From Natrononativus amylolyticus (GTDB taxonomy: Archaea; Halobacteriota; Halobacteria; Halobacteriales; Natrialbaceae): DNA of 64,000 bases. The notes beneath the pieces were generated by a model, which saw nothing but the letters and a program-made list of their open reading frames with translations, did no database searches and had not been told where the DNA came from. This document shows positions 17,912 to 25,907 of the stretch, piece by piece. The stretch spans positions 1,178,001 through 1,242,000 of the forward strand of contig NZ_CP101458.1 in assembly GCF_024362525.1 (NCBI RefSeq), written 5' to 3'. Both the position numbers and the translations under genes were made by a program. Positions within the stretch are counted from its first letter, which is position 1; every line of letters begins with the position of its first letter.

Positions 17912-19195
17912 ATGTCCCCGCGTACACGGCAGTTTCTCCTGATTTTCGGAGTCGTTGCGCTCGTCGCGCTCGCGGGCTGTGGCGAGAGCCTCGAGGGGCC
18001 GGACAACGACATCGAAGGGGAGGGTGGCGATTTCGAAGAGACAGAGCAGGAAAACGAGACTGAGACGAACGAGTCGACCGACGACGGAGACGCGGATGAC
18101 GCAGGCGATGCCGATGACGCAGTCGTCGAAATAGACGAAACCGACGATGCAGACGCTGACGACGCTGAGGACGGCTCGCCGGAAGCCGAGGAGGCCGACG
18201 ACTCGAGCGACGACGCCGGTGGCGCGGCCGACGACGCAAGCGACGGCAGCGGCGCTGACGACGCGAGCGACGACGACGCCGACGACTCGAGCGACGGTGA
18301 CCAGGACGACGCCGCCGACGACTCGAGCGATGGCGACCAGGACGACGCCGACGACGAGCCGCGAGCGCCCGATCAGTCGCTGCTGACGCTGACCGTCGTC
18401 GACGAGGACGGCGACCCGATCGAGGGCGTGAGCGTCCACGGTCAGGGCGAGCCACACGACGCCGACATCCCGCTCGAGTTCGGCGGCGAGACGAACGCCG
18501 ACGGCCAGTACGTCGACGAGATCTACCAGAACAACTACACCATCGAACTCGAGCGCGAGGGGTACAACGCGACGACGCTCCAGCACGTCCACGACGGCGA
18601 GTACGAGGTGACGACGACCCTCGAGTGGGAGGCCGAGGAAACCGGCGAACTCGAGATCGAGGTGCTCGAAACCACGTGGGGCGGACCCGCCGAGGGCGTC
18701 GAAATCTACGGCGAGCGCGAGGAGCCCGGTCCGGACGGCGAGCCGGTGACGTTCACCGCCGAGACCGACGGCGACGGGATGGCCGCCGTCGACGTCCCGT
18801 ACGGGGTCTACGACCTCGAGTTCGGCGGCGACGACTACGAGTCGCTCGAGGGGCAGGTCGACCACCGGGAGACCGACGAGCGAACGCCGCCGGCGCTGTT
18901 CGAGGTCAACCTCGTGCCGCCGGAGTACGAGCTGACGATCAACGTCGTCGACGAGGACGGCGAGCCGGTCGACGGCGTCGACATCGAGGGCGTCAGCGAG
19001 CCCTACTACGCCGACCAGACCGACAGTTTCGAGGTGCGCGGGGTCAACGGCTCGACGACGGTCACGACCCTGGGCGAGGGGCTGGTGACGGTCACCGCGA
19101 CGCCGACCGAAACCGACCACGAGCCCGCGACGGCCCAGATCAGTCTCCGCCAGCACGACGAACTCACGATTCGCCTCGAGTCGACGGGTAACTAA
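17912..19195 (+). CDS. Lipoprotein with acidic low-complexity linker and three carboxypeptidase-regulatory-like domains
   Basis: A 427-aa secreted protein. A signal peptide is followed by the lipobox LAGC with Cys23. About residues 30-149 are a disordered Asp/Ser/Glu/Ala linker containing two exact-pattern copies of ADDSSDGDQDDA encoded by a 36-bp tandem repeat (18278-18349). Three beta-sandwich repeats then begin near 156 (LTLTVVDEDGDPIEGVSVHG), 248 (LEIEVLETTWGGPAEGVEIYG) and 342 (LTINVVDEDGEPVDGVDIEG). The layout is that of a surface protein held off the membrane by a spacer. No enzymatic motif; ligand or structural role unknown. It stands alone between a membrane protein and a convergent DHH gene. 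Confidence 0.8.
   Translation: MSPRTRQFLLIFGVVALVALAGCGESLEGPDNDIEGEGGDFEETEQENETETNESTDDGDADDAGDADDAVVEIDETDDADADDAEDGSPEAEEADDSSDDAGGAADDASDGSGADDASDDDADDSSDGDQDDAADDSSDGDQDDADDEPRAPDQSLLTLTVVDEDGDPIEGVSVHGQGEPHDADIPLEFGGETNADGQYVDEIYQNNYTIELEREGYNATTLQHVHDGEYEVTTTLEWEAEETGELEIEVLETTWGGPAEGVEIYGEREEPGPDGEPVTFTAETDGDGMAAVDVPYGVYDLEFGGDDYESLEGQVDHRETDERTPPALFEVNLVPPEYELTINVVDEDGEPVDGVDIEGVSEPYYADQTDSFEVRGVNGSTTVTTLGEGLVTVTATPTETDHEPATAQISLRQHDELTIRLESTGN
18278..18349 (+). repeat. 36-bp tandem repeat (two copies) inside the lipoprotein gene
   Basis: Two consecutive 36-bp units encode ADDSSDGDQDDA twice, differing at only a few third positions (for example GAC GGT versus GAT GGC). It sits in a longer run of degenerate Asp-Asp-Ala/Ser codons (about 18080-18350). 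Such repeats can expand and contract by slippage and so change spacer length. Confidence 0.8.
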
Positions 19196-19304
19196 TACCG
19201 TCCGACAGGACTATTCGACGATCGGTCGCTCGAGTGCGGCCGTCTCCGGTTCGAGGTCGTGTGGGGGACGAACCGGGTCGCCCGTTTCCTGCCGGTGATC
19301 GCGA

Positions 19305-20504
19305 TTACGAGCCGGCGGCGTCGTCCGCGGTCGGCGCCTCTCGCGCGACGACGGCCTCGAACGCCTCGAGGATCACCCGCTTGGTCACCGTGCCGCGGGA
19401 GGTCCAGTGGTAGGCGTAGTCGAGCATGTCGTCGTAGACGTCGGGTTTGCAGCCCGCGGCCTTGGGGTGGCCGCCGCCGTTGACCAGGTCGGCGACCTCG
19501 TGACACCGGTCGAAGGCGTCGGTTCCCCGGATGGAGGCGCTGCCGGCGGGTTTGACGATCACGGAGGCGTCGGCGCCCTGTTCGCGCATCGCCTCGGCGA
19601 CCTCGTTCTGCGAGCAGCGGCCGTAGGTGATCCCGACGGTGTACTCGCCGACGTCACGAAACTCCGCCCGCGAGACCGCCCGCTCGATCAGCGCGTTCTT
19701 CTCGATCCGGCGCTCCTCGAGGAACGTCTCGACCCACGCGGGCAGGTCGGCGCCGTGTTCCCGGACGACCTCGACGTACTCGGCGGGATCGGTCCAGTAA
19801 GCGTAATCGGCGAGGTCGTCGCTGCGGGGGTCCTCGCGCAGCCAGAGGTCGTGGTCCCGGGTGACGGCGGCGAGTTCCTCATACATCGGCGCGAAGTCGT
19901 ACTCGAGCGAGCGGTAGACGACGTCGGCGGTACACTCCTCCTCGCTGTCGCCGACGACGAGGTCGACCCCCGCCTCTCGGATCGCGCTCGCGACCTCGTC
20001 GTCCCACTGGTGGTGGTCGTACCACGACGCCGACCCGGCCACGGCGAGGGCGGCCTCGAGTTCCGCGGCGACGTACTCGAAGCGGTCGGGACAGAGGTCA
20101 CAGACGTAGAGGTCGACTCCCTCTTCGGCGTAGTCGGCGACGTGCTGGAGGGAGTCCTCGAGGTCGTGCGGACTCGCCGGGAGCAGCGCGACCCGGTGGG
20201 GGGTCGGCTCGGGCTCCTCGAGCGACGGCTCCTCGTCGTCGGCTACGGGCTCCGCGGGCTCGTCGTCCGTGGGGTCCGGCACGTTCCTGACGTCGTCGTA
20301 GGCCTCCCGGAGCAGCGCCACGCAGGCCAGCCCGTCGGCGTCAGCGTCGGCGACGACGGCGGCGTCGGCGCCCGTGAGAGCGGCCTCCGCCTGCTGGTCC
20401 TCGAGGTCGTCCTCGAGGTCGTCGGGGAGGAAGAAGCCGGTGCCCGGCAGGAGCGACTTGCGGGCGATCGGGAGATCGCTGGTCGCGAGCAGATCGTCGG
20501 TCAT
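19305..20504 (-). CDS. DHH family phosphoesterase
   Basis: A 399-aa DHH/DHHA1 phosphoesterase. The N-terminal metal motif VVADADADGLACVALL lies around residues 50-65. The DHH-type motif appears as SWYDHHQWDDE near 157-167, and the DHHA1 substrate-binding motif VNGGGHPKAAGC near 342-353. This architecture occurs in archaeal RecJ-like nucleases and nanoRNA/c-di-nucleotide phosphodiesterases; which applies cannot be decided from sequence alone. Acidic insertions (DDLEDDLEDQQ; DDEPAEPVADDEEPSLEEPEP) are haloadaptive. The gene is convergent with the lipoprotein gene across a 109-bp gap. Confidence 0.87.
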   Translation of the reverse strand: MTDDLLATSDLPIARKSLLPGTGFFLPDDLEDDLEDQQAEAALTGADAAVVADADADGLACVALLREAYDDVRNVPDPTDDEPAEPVADDEEPSLEEPEPTPHRVALLPASPHDLEDSLQHVADYAEEGVDLYVCDLCPDRFEYVAAELEAALAVAGSASWYDHHQWDDEVASAIREAGVDLVVGDSEEECTADVVYRSLEYDFAPMYEELAAVTRDHDLWLREDPRSDDLADYAYWTDPAEYVEVVREHGADLPAWVETFLEERRIEKNALIERAVSRAEFRDVGEYTVGITYGRCSQNEVAEAMREQGADASVIVKPAGSASIRGTDAFDRCHEVADLVNGGGHPKAAGCKPDVYDDMLDYAYHWTSRGTVTKRVILEAFEAVVAREAPTADDAAGS

Positions 20505-20633
20505 ACCACACTTCGGCGGGCCGGCGGGAAGAAACCGCCGGTCCAGTGCGCCTCTCGGGCGGCCGCTGGGCCGATTTCCCGGCGCAGCCGCGAGTCCGCC
20601 GGATGCGCCGGAACTGGCGGATTGAGGTCCGTA

Positions 20634-21080
20634 TCAGGCCGTCGCGGCCGCCTCGTCGCCCTCGAGCTGTCGGACCGTCAGGACGGGGACCGGAGACGTG
20701 CGAACGACGCGCTCGGCGACGCTGCCGAGCAACAGTCGGTTCTCGCCGTGGCGACCGCGGGTGCCGGTGACGATCAGGTCGGCGTCGGTGTCGCGGGCGT
20801 ACTCACAGATTTCCGGTGCGGGACGGCCCGTCCGGACGGCCGTCTCGATGCCGGGACCGGCCCGGTCCTCGACGTCGGCGAGGGCGGCGTCCGCGTGCGT
20901 CTCGAGGGCGACGCGCAGCTCCTCGCGGAGCTGTTCGGGCGAGGCGTCGACCTCGCCGGCGTCGACGACCGAGAGCGCGTGGACGTCGGCGCCGAACCGC
21001 GCGGCGAGGTCGAGTGCGACGTCGATGGCCCGCCTGACACTCCGGGAGCCGTCGGTCGCGACGACGATCGTATCGAACAT
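20634..21080 (-). CDS. Universal stress protein (UspA family)
   Basis: A 148-aa USP-fold protein starting MFDTIVVATDGSRSVRRA, the usual first strand and Asp. The ATP-binding signature GTRGRHGENRLLLGSVAERVV (G-x2-G-x9-G-S/T type) lies near residues 112-132. It should therefore bind ATP, unlike its divergent neighbour. The 100-bp space to the next USP gene (21181, opposite strand) would hold both promoters. Confidence 0.9.
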   Translation of the reverse strand: MFDTIVVATDGSRSVRRAIDVALDLAARFGADVHALSVVDAGEVDASPEQLREELRVALETHADAALADVEDRAGPGIETAVRTGRPAPEICEYARDTDADLIVTGTRGRHGENRLLLGSVAERVVRTSPVPVLTVRQLEGDEAAATA

Positions 21081-21180
21081 GGAGAGAGGTTGCGCTCGGG
21101 ACGGTATAAACTCCCACGGATCCGGCAGGTCGGGCGGCGGCGTGGGGAGGATTTTTCACGACCGCGCGCACACTCCGCGT

Positions 21181-21639
21181 ATGGACGCCAGTGAGCCGTT
21201 CTCCGTCGACACCGTCCTCGCGCCGGTCGACGGAAGCGAAGAGTCCGCCGTCGCCGCCGAGTACGCCGTCGCCGTCGCCGACCGCTACGACGCCTCGGTA
21301 CACGTCCTGTTCGTCCTCGGCCGCGGCGTCGTCGAGGGGATGAACGCCGGCACCGTCGACGAGGACGATGTCGCCGAGAACTCGCGGCGGTTTCTCGAGG
21401 ACGCGACGGCGCTCGCGGAGGCCTACGACGTGCCCGTGTCGACGGCCGTCTCGCACGGGTTCTCGCCGCACCGCAAGACCCGCCACCCGGGGAGCGTCGT
21501 CCTCGACGCCGCCGACACCGCCGGCGCGGACTTCATCGTCATCCCCCGCGAGCCGATGACCGACCCGACCGCAGAAGTGCTCGAGAAGGCCGCCGAGTAC
21601 GTCCTCTCCTACGCGAGCCAGCCGGTGCTCTCGGTATGA
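21181..21639 (+). CDS. Universal stress protein-like protein lacking the ATP-loop signature
   Basis: A 152-aa USP-fold protein. SVDTVLAPVDGSEESAVAAEYAVAVADRYDASVHVLFV is the canonical N-terminal half, but the segment where G-x2-G-x9-G-S/T is expected reads IPREPMTDPTAEVLEKAAEYVLS. It probably does not bind ATP in the UspA way. ATG 21181 is chosen as the start of the fold; the frame is open upstream only across antisense sequence of the neighbouring USP gene. It is followed closely by a small membrane-protein gene. Confidence 0.86.
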   Translation: MDASEPFSVDTVLAPVDGSEESAVAAEYAVAVADRYDASVHVLFVLGRGVVEGMNAGTVDEDDVAENSRRFLEDATALAEAYDVPVSTAVSHGFSPHRKTRHPGSVVLDAADTAGADFIVIPREPMTDPTAEVLEKAAEYVLSYASQPVLSV

Positions 21640-21664
21640 GGTCGCGAACCGAGCGGGCGAACCG

Positions 21665-21931
21665 ATGACGGCCGACGACCCGGGCGAGTCCGACGACGAG
21701 GTGGCGCGAGCGCTACGGAGACAACTGCTCGATCTCCCCACGCTCCTGCGGTTCGGCGCGTTCGTGTTCGTGCTGGTCGGGTTTTTCGGTGCGCTCGAGA
21801 CGGACGCCTCGCCCGTCGCCGCGGACTCGGCGTTCAGCCTGCTGTTCTACCTCGGGATCGCCTGTGCGGTCGCGTCGATCTACCTCGCGATGTACCGCCA
21901 GCGGCCGGGCGGGGAGTCGGACGACGGCTGA
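21665..21931 (+). CDS. Small two-helix membrane protein
   Basis: An 88-aa protein with an acidic N-terminus (TADDPGESDDE) and two membrane helices, LRFGAFVFVLVGFFGALE and FSLLFYLGIACAVASIYLAMY, separated by a short acidic loop; the tail is RQRPGGESDDG. It lies 25 bp after a USP gene on the same strand and may be co-transcribed. Its function is unknown. Confidence 0.65.
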   Translation: MTADDPGESDDEVARALRRQLLDLPTLLRFGAFVFVLVGFFGALETDASPVAADSAFSLLFYLGIACAVASIYLAMYRQRPGGESDDG

Positions 21932-21939
21932 ACGCCGGA

Positions 21940-22503
21940 CTACTCGAGTCTGATCGACATCTCCTGTTCGAAACTCTCGGCGCCCGAGATCTCGAAGCCG
22001 ACGCGCTCGTACAGCGCGATGGCGGGGCCGTTCCAGCGCTCGACGGTGAGCCAGACCCGCCCGATCCCCCGCTCGCTCGCGTGGCCGAGCAGCGTCTCGA
22101 GCAGCCGGGTGCCGATGCCGGCCTGCTGGTAGGCCTGGAGGACGAAGATCGCGAGCTCCCACTCGATCTCGCCGAGGTCCGCGACCGCGCCCGGATCGTC
22201 GGTGTCCGGCACCAGCGTGGCGTGGCCGATGACGGCCCCCAACTCGCCGTTTCGCGCGACCACGTTGACCCCGTTTTCGACGATCGGCTCGAGCCACTGG
22301 CGAATCCGGTCCTCGCCGGTCGGCGGGATCCCCTGGGCCCGGTCGGCGGGGTCGAACCGGACGTACATCTCGACGAGGTCGTCGACGTCCTCGGCCCCGA
22401 GCTCCTCGAGTGCGATCGAGCGACCGTCGGCGTCCTCAAAACCGGTCGGCGGTGTCGGAAACGGGCCCGAGCGCTCGTCGGGGTAGACGCGCGTTCCGGG
22501 CAT
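21940..22503 (-). CDS. GNAT family N-acetyltransferase
   Basis: A 187-aa acetyltransferase. The acetyl-CoA pyrophosphate-binding signature is in FVLQAYQQAGIGTRLLETLL (Q-x-x-G-I-G) near residues 120-140, followed by RVWLTVERWNGPAIALYERVGFEISG, the typical motif B ending. The protein substrate is unknown. The gene lies 2 bp upstream of the USP-like gene at 22506, on the same strand, reading away from it. Start ATG follows the N-terminal MPGTRVYPDE. Confidence 0.87.
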   Translation of the reverse strand: MPGTRVYPDERSGPFPTPPTGFEDADGRSIALEELGAEDVDDLVEMYVRFDPADRAQGIPPTGEDRIRQWLEPIVENGVNVVARNGELGAVIGHATLVPDTDDPGAVADLGEIEWELAIFVLQAYQQAGIGTRLLETLLGHASERGIGRVWLTVERWNGPAIALYERVGFEISGAESFEQEMSIRLE

Positions 22504-22505
22504 GG

Positions 22506-22874
22506 TTATCGGATCAGTTTGACGGTCGTCGTCGCGTTCAACAGGACGAACTCGGTGATCCCGCCGAGGCGGATCTTCCCCATCGGGCTCTCCGTGCCGC
22601 CGCCGATCACCAGCTGGTCGAACTCGCCGTGCTCTGCGAGGTCGACGAGGGCGCTCCCCGGATCGCCCTCGAGGCGTTTCACGTCGGCGTCGACGCCGGC
22701 CTCCGACAGGAGCTTCTCGGCCTGGTGGGCCATCTCCTCGGGCGCGCGGTCCGCCTCCGGTTTCTCGATGACGGCGACGGTGAGGTCGTCGCCGGCCTCC
22801 CGCGTCCGGTCGATCGTCCGTCGAAGCGCCTTCATCGACTCGTCGCTTCCGCCGAGACCCAGCAACACGTGCAT
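22506..22874 (-). CDS. Divergent universal stress protein
   Basis: A 122-aa USP-fold protein starting MHVLLGLGGSDESMKALRR. The C-terminal region IGGGTESPMGKIRLGGITEFVLL carries a G-rich loop resembling, but not fully matching, the ATP-binding loop. The ATG at 22872-22874 is used since the fold starts there; upstream in-frame codons (to 22964) encode a Pro/Arg-rich stretch unlike the family. Its stop is 2 bp before the GNAT gene's start, so the two probably form one transcript. Confidence 0.85.
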   Translation of the reverse strand: MHVLLGLGGSDESMKALRRTIDRTREAGDDLTVAVIEKPEADRAPEEMAHQAEKLLSEAGVDADVKRLEGDPGSALVDLAEHGEFDQLVIGGGTESPMGKIRLGGITEFVLLNATTTVKLIR

Positions 22875-23017
22875 ACCCACGTCTGGGACCTGCCGGAGGA
22901 AAATGGTTCCGCCGGCTCGAGGCGCCAGCCGACGCGCGGACGGCGTTCCGCGCGACGGGGTCACACGCCCAGGGCGGGACGACGGGGTTAAGGCCGAGCA
23001 GCGGATAGTTTCAGCGA

Positions 23018-24433
23018 ATGAGTGATTCGGCGCTCGACGTCGTGGAGTTCCTGCTCACGACGAGCGTCTATTCGGACGACAGATCGCTAGACGAAAACGA
23101 CCTGCCTCCGGCGATCCGTCGGGTCTTCTGGACCGGCGGCTCCGGCGAGGACGACGAGAGCGAGGAGACCGACGGCGACGGACCGCGGGGACGGCGGCGC
23201 CGCGGCGGGATCAGGCGGCCGCTGTCGGCGACCAACGCCACGGCCCGGGCGGCGACGGGCGTCGACCGGCCGTGGGACGCCGTCTCGGAGCTCATGTTCA
23301 CCGACAGAGACGAGTTCTCGGGGACGATCACCCTCACCCAGCAGGACCTCGCCGAGCGGTGGTTCGTCGAGCGCGCCGACGACGAGCGACTGGCCGCGAA
23401 TCCGACCCTCGCGAAGCACTTCGAAGACCACGAGAGCGTCGACATCAGCTACGAGGAGGCCAGGGAGCGAAACCGCCCGATCCAGGCCGATCGGGTCTGG
23501 ATCGACGGTCTGCTCGAGGAGTACTTCAGCGACGAGGACGAACAGGAGATGCTGGACCTCGTCGACGTCCGCGCACCCGAGGAGGTCGACATCTCGCTCG
23601 ACGACATCGTGCTCACGCCCGGCCAGGAGGCCGAAATCGAGAAGATCGCGAAGGCGATCGAACACCGCGACTACCTCGCACAGATCGGCCTGCGCGAGAT
23701 CGGTAAACTGCTGTTCGTCGGCCCGCCGGGCACCGGGAAGACGTCGACGGCGCGGGCGCTGGCGAGGGACATGGACCTCCCGTTCGTCGAGGTCAAACTC
23801 TCGATGATCACGAGCCAGTACCTCGGGGAAACCGCGAAAAACGTCGACAAGACCTTCGAGGTCGCAAAGCGGCTCTCGCCGTGTATCCTCTTTATCGACG
23901 AGTTCGACTTCGTCGCCAAAACGCGCCGGAGCGACGAACACGCCGCGCTCAAACGGGCCGTCAACACGCTCCTCAAAGCCGTCGACGACATCTCGCTGAT
24001 CCAGGACGACGTGCTCCTGATCGGCGCGACCAACCACCCCGATCAGCTCGATGCGGCCGCCTGGCGGCGCTTCGACGAGATCGTCAACTTCCCCAAACCC
24101 GACTCCGGAATGCGCGCGGACATCCTCGAGGTGATCACCCGCGCGATGGACATCGACGAATTCGACCCCTACGCCATCGCCGAGGCGACCGAGGGCCTTA
24201 CGGGAAGCGACCTCCGGATGGTGCTCCGGGAGGCGGTCCTCGAGGCGCTCACCGAGAACCGGCGCGTGCTGACCCAGGAGGACTTACTCGAGGCCGTCGC
24301 GGGTTTCGAGGAGCGGGACAACCTGAAGAACATGGACATGATCGAGGGCGACCACGACGCGCTCGTCGCGGGTGGCGACCTCGGAAAGGCGAGCGACGGC
24401 GGTCACGACCACGACCACTCACACGACCACTGA
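23018..24433 (+). CDS. AAA family ATPase with histidine-rich C-terminus
   Basis: A 471-aa single-AAA protein. An N-terminal region of about 200 residues with an acidic/basic low-complexity patch (DDESEETDGDGPRGRRRRGG) precedes Walker A GPPGTGKTS at 235-243, Walker B CILFIDEFDF near 288-297, sensor 1 LLIGATNHPDQLD near 330 and arginine-finger-like AAWRRFD. The C-terminus GHDHDHSHDH is a potential metal-binding tail. It resembles CDC48/proteasomal-type AAA modules but lacks the PAN coiled coil; the partner is unknown. It is monocistronic by spacing. Confidence 0.86.
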   Translation: MSDSALDVVEFLLTTSVYSDDRSLDENDLPPAIRRVFWTGGSGEDDESEETDGDGPRGRRRRGGIRRPLSATNATARAATGVDRPWDAVSELMFTDRDEFSGTITLTQQDLAERWFVERADDERLAANPTLAKHFEDHESVDISYEEARERNRPIQADRVWIDGLLEEYFSDEDEQEMLDLVDVRAPEEVDISLDDIVLTPGQEAEIEKIAKAIEHRDYLAQIGLREIGKLLFVGPPGTGKTSTARALARDMDLPFVEVKLSMITSQYLGETAKNVDKTFEVAKRLSPCILFIDEFDFVAKTRRSDEHAALKRAVNTLLKAVDDISLIQDDVLLIGATNHPDQLDAAAWRRFDEIVNFPKPDSGMRADILEVITRAMDIDEFDPYAIAEATEGLTGSDLRMVLREAVLEALTENRRVLTQEDLLEAVAGFEERDNLKNMDMIEGDHDALVAGGDLGKASDGGHDHDHSHDH

Positions 24434-24594
24434 GCCGGCTCGGTTCGAGAGCATGGGTCCGGTTGGGTGCCACGGCTCCAACGGTCGTCATTTTTCGATC
24501 GCTAGCGGGTTGCATACCGCGCGAGCGGTAGCCTCCGGCCGGTTTCGACGATTTCTTCGGTGGCGATAGAGTTATGTAACCGGTGTAACGTAGA

Positions 24595-24616
24595 CTTTAC
24601 GTAAAGCGTGCTTTAC
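24595..24616. promoter_or_regulatory. Interlocking palindromes, candidate operator of the DUF2178/XRE operon
   Basis: CTTTAC GTAAAG (perfect 12-nt palindrome, 24595-24606) is directly followed by CG TG CTTTAC, so GTAAAGC and GCTTTAC (24601-24607, 24610-24616) form a second, overlapping palindrome. Three half-sites lie 24-45 nt before the ATG at 24640, across the expected promoter. The XRE regulator two genes downstream is the obvious binder (inference). Confidence 0.55.
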
Positions 24617-24639
24617 ACCCGCGCGCTCGATCCACACTC

Positions 24640-25056
24640 ATGACCGAACACACACGATCCACGGCGAACAGGCTCACGCAACGACGGCGGCACAAGGGAC
24701 TGATGTACGGCTCGCTGGCAGTTGGAATCCTCGGGCTACTGGTCGGGGTCTTCCTCGAGCAGTTCGTCGCCGGCGTTCTCGTGTACTGGGCCGGCTTCTT
24801 CGGCATGATCGCGGTCTGGCTGTTCAGCCCGGTAACGCTGTACGACGAGCGCGATACGGCCATCGAGCGGAAGGCGAGCGACTACACGCTCGGCGTCTTC
24901 GCGTTCGTGCTCGTTCTGGGAGCCCCCGGTGGGCTGGTACTCGAGGACGGCGGCGTCCTCACGCTCCCCGATGCGTTCTACGGCGCGATGTGGACGCTCG
25001 TGGCCCTGTTCGCCGTCTTCGGCGTCATCTACACCGCCCTCCGCAACCGCTCGTGA
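24640..25056 (+). CDS. DUF2178-like membrane protein paired with an XRE regulator
   Basis: A 138-aa protein with four membrane segments: GLMYGSLAVGILGLLVGVFL, AGVLVYWAGFFGMIAVWLF, YTLGVFAFVLVLGAPGGLVL and GAMWTLVALFAVFGVIYTAL. A conserved cytosolic DERDTAIERKASD loop in the middle is typical for DUF2178 proteins, which are usually encoded beside a small helix-turn-helix gene. That pairing is present here (next gene 13 bp downstream). The pair looks like a sensor/effector and regulator module; the stimulus is unknown. Confidence 0.82.
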   Translation: MTEHTRSTANRLTQRRRHKGLMYGSLAVGILGLLVGVFLEQFVAGVLVYWAGFFGMIAVWLFSPVTLYDERDTAIERKASDYTLGVFAFVLVLGAPGGLVLEDGGVLTLPDAFYGAMWTLVALFAVFGVIYTALRNRS

Positions 25057-25069
25057 GCAGGCCGAATCC

Positions 25070-25282
25070 ATGAAAAACGTCCTCAAAGACCACCGTGAGC
25101 GCCACGGCGAGAGTCAGGCCGATCTGGCCGCCGCCGTCGACGTCACCCGCCAGAGCATCAACGCGATCGAACGCGAGCGCTACGACCCCTCCCTCGAGCT
25201 GGCGTTCAAGCTCGCGCGCCACTACGACTGTACAATCGAGGAACTGTTCGATCCGGACCCCGAGAACGATGCCGGCCCGTGA
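25070..25282 (+). CDS. Small XRE-family (YozG-type) helix-turn-helix regulator
   Basis: A 70-aa single HTH domain: LKDHRERHGESQADLAAAVDVTRQSINAIERERYDPSLELAFKLARHYDCTIEELF. This is the complete HTH_3 fold with the recognition helix VTRQSINAIE at about residues 25-34. Such short regulators follow DUF2178 genes and probably autoregulate the operon. The GTGA overlap with a downstream 60-codon frame hints at a third cistron. Confidence 0.9.
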   Translation: MKNVLKDHRERHGESQADLAAAVDVTRQSINAIERERYDPSLELAFKLARHYDCTIEELFDPDPENDAGP

Positions 25283-25461
25283 TCCCCGCGAGCGCGACGA
25301 CGAACCTGTGGACGAACCGCAGACCGGAGCGAGTCGACGCGGAGACGGTCGCGGCGCTCGAGGAAACCGAGGCGTTCGCCGTCGGCTGGGCCGTCGCGGC
25401 CGTCGTCGAAGACGACGGCGACCGGGTGCTGCAAAGAGTGCGCTCTCGAGGGGGAGCGTAA
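25279..25461 (+). pseudogene. Possible truncated NUDIX-like remnant
   Basis: A 60-codon frame starting GTG, overlapping the HTH stop by 4 bp, reads ETVAALEETEAFAVGWAVAAVVEDDGDRVLQRVRS and then stops. The AVVEDDGDRVL pattern resembles the first strands of a NUDIX domain, but no NUDIX box follows. It is either a 3' truncated gene or a chance frame in GC-rich DNA. Kept because of the GTGA coupling; low confidence. Confidence 0.3.
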
Positions 25462-25478
25462 TCCGGCGCCAACTCGAG

Positions 25479-25847
25479 CTACGGCTCGTACCGGGAGACG
25501 TCGTCGACGGGTGGCGCGCCGACCGCAACGACCGTCGTGCTCTCGTCGGCGTCGTCGGGAACGAACGCCCGGTGTGGGTTTCCGGGTTCGACCGCGAAGA
25601 ACTGGCCCTCGTCGATGGCGAACGTTTCGCCCGGGGTTTCGACGCGGATCGTCCCGCTCGAGACGAAGAACACCTCCTCTTGATCCTCGTGTGCGTGGTA
25701 CACGAGCGGAATCTGCGCTCCCGGTGTTGCGTCGAACACGTTCACGCCGACGTGTTCGAACGCCACGGCGTCGCTAATCGAGCGGCATTCGCGACCGTTG
25801 GCCGCCATCGGTTCGACGTCATCGGGATCGAGGACGTGGTATCCCAT
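25479..25847 (-). CDS. Cupin domain-containing protein
   Basis: A 122-aa single cupin barrel. Motif 1 appears as YHAHEDQEEVFFVSSGTIRVE (His, His-replaced position, Glu; near residues 50-70), and motif 2 as FFAVEPGNPHRAFVPDD, with the final metal-binding His in GNPHR. It probably binds a divalent metal. The substrate cannot be predicted. It lies between the HTH operon (convergent) and the PAN gene, which also runs on the minus strand. Confidence 0.85.
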   Translation of the reverse strand: MGYHVLDPDDVEPMAANGRECRSISDAVAFEHVGVNVFDATPGAQIPLVYHAHEDQEEVFFVSSGTIRVETPGETFAIDEGQFFAVEPGNPHRAFVPDDADESTTVVAVGAPPVDDVSRYEP

Positions 25848-25907
25848 ACTCGATGGGCGTGTCTTCCCGCTGCATAATCGTACTGGCCGCGAGATCGCAG
25901 CCGGGAG

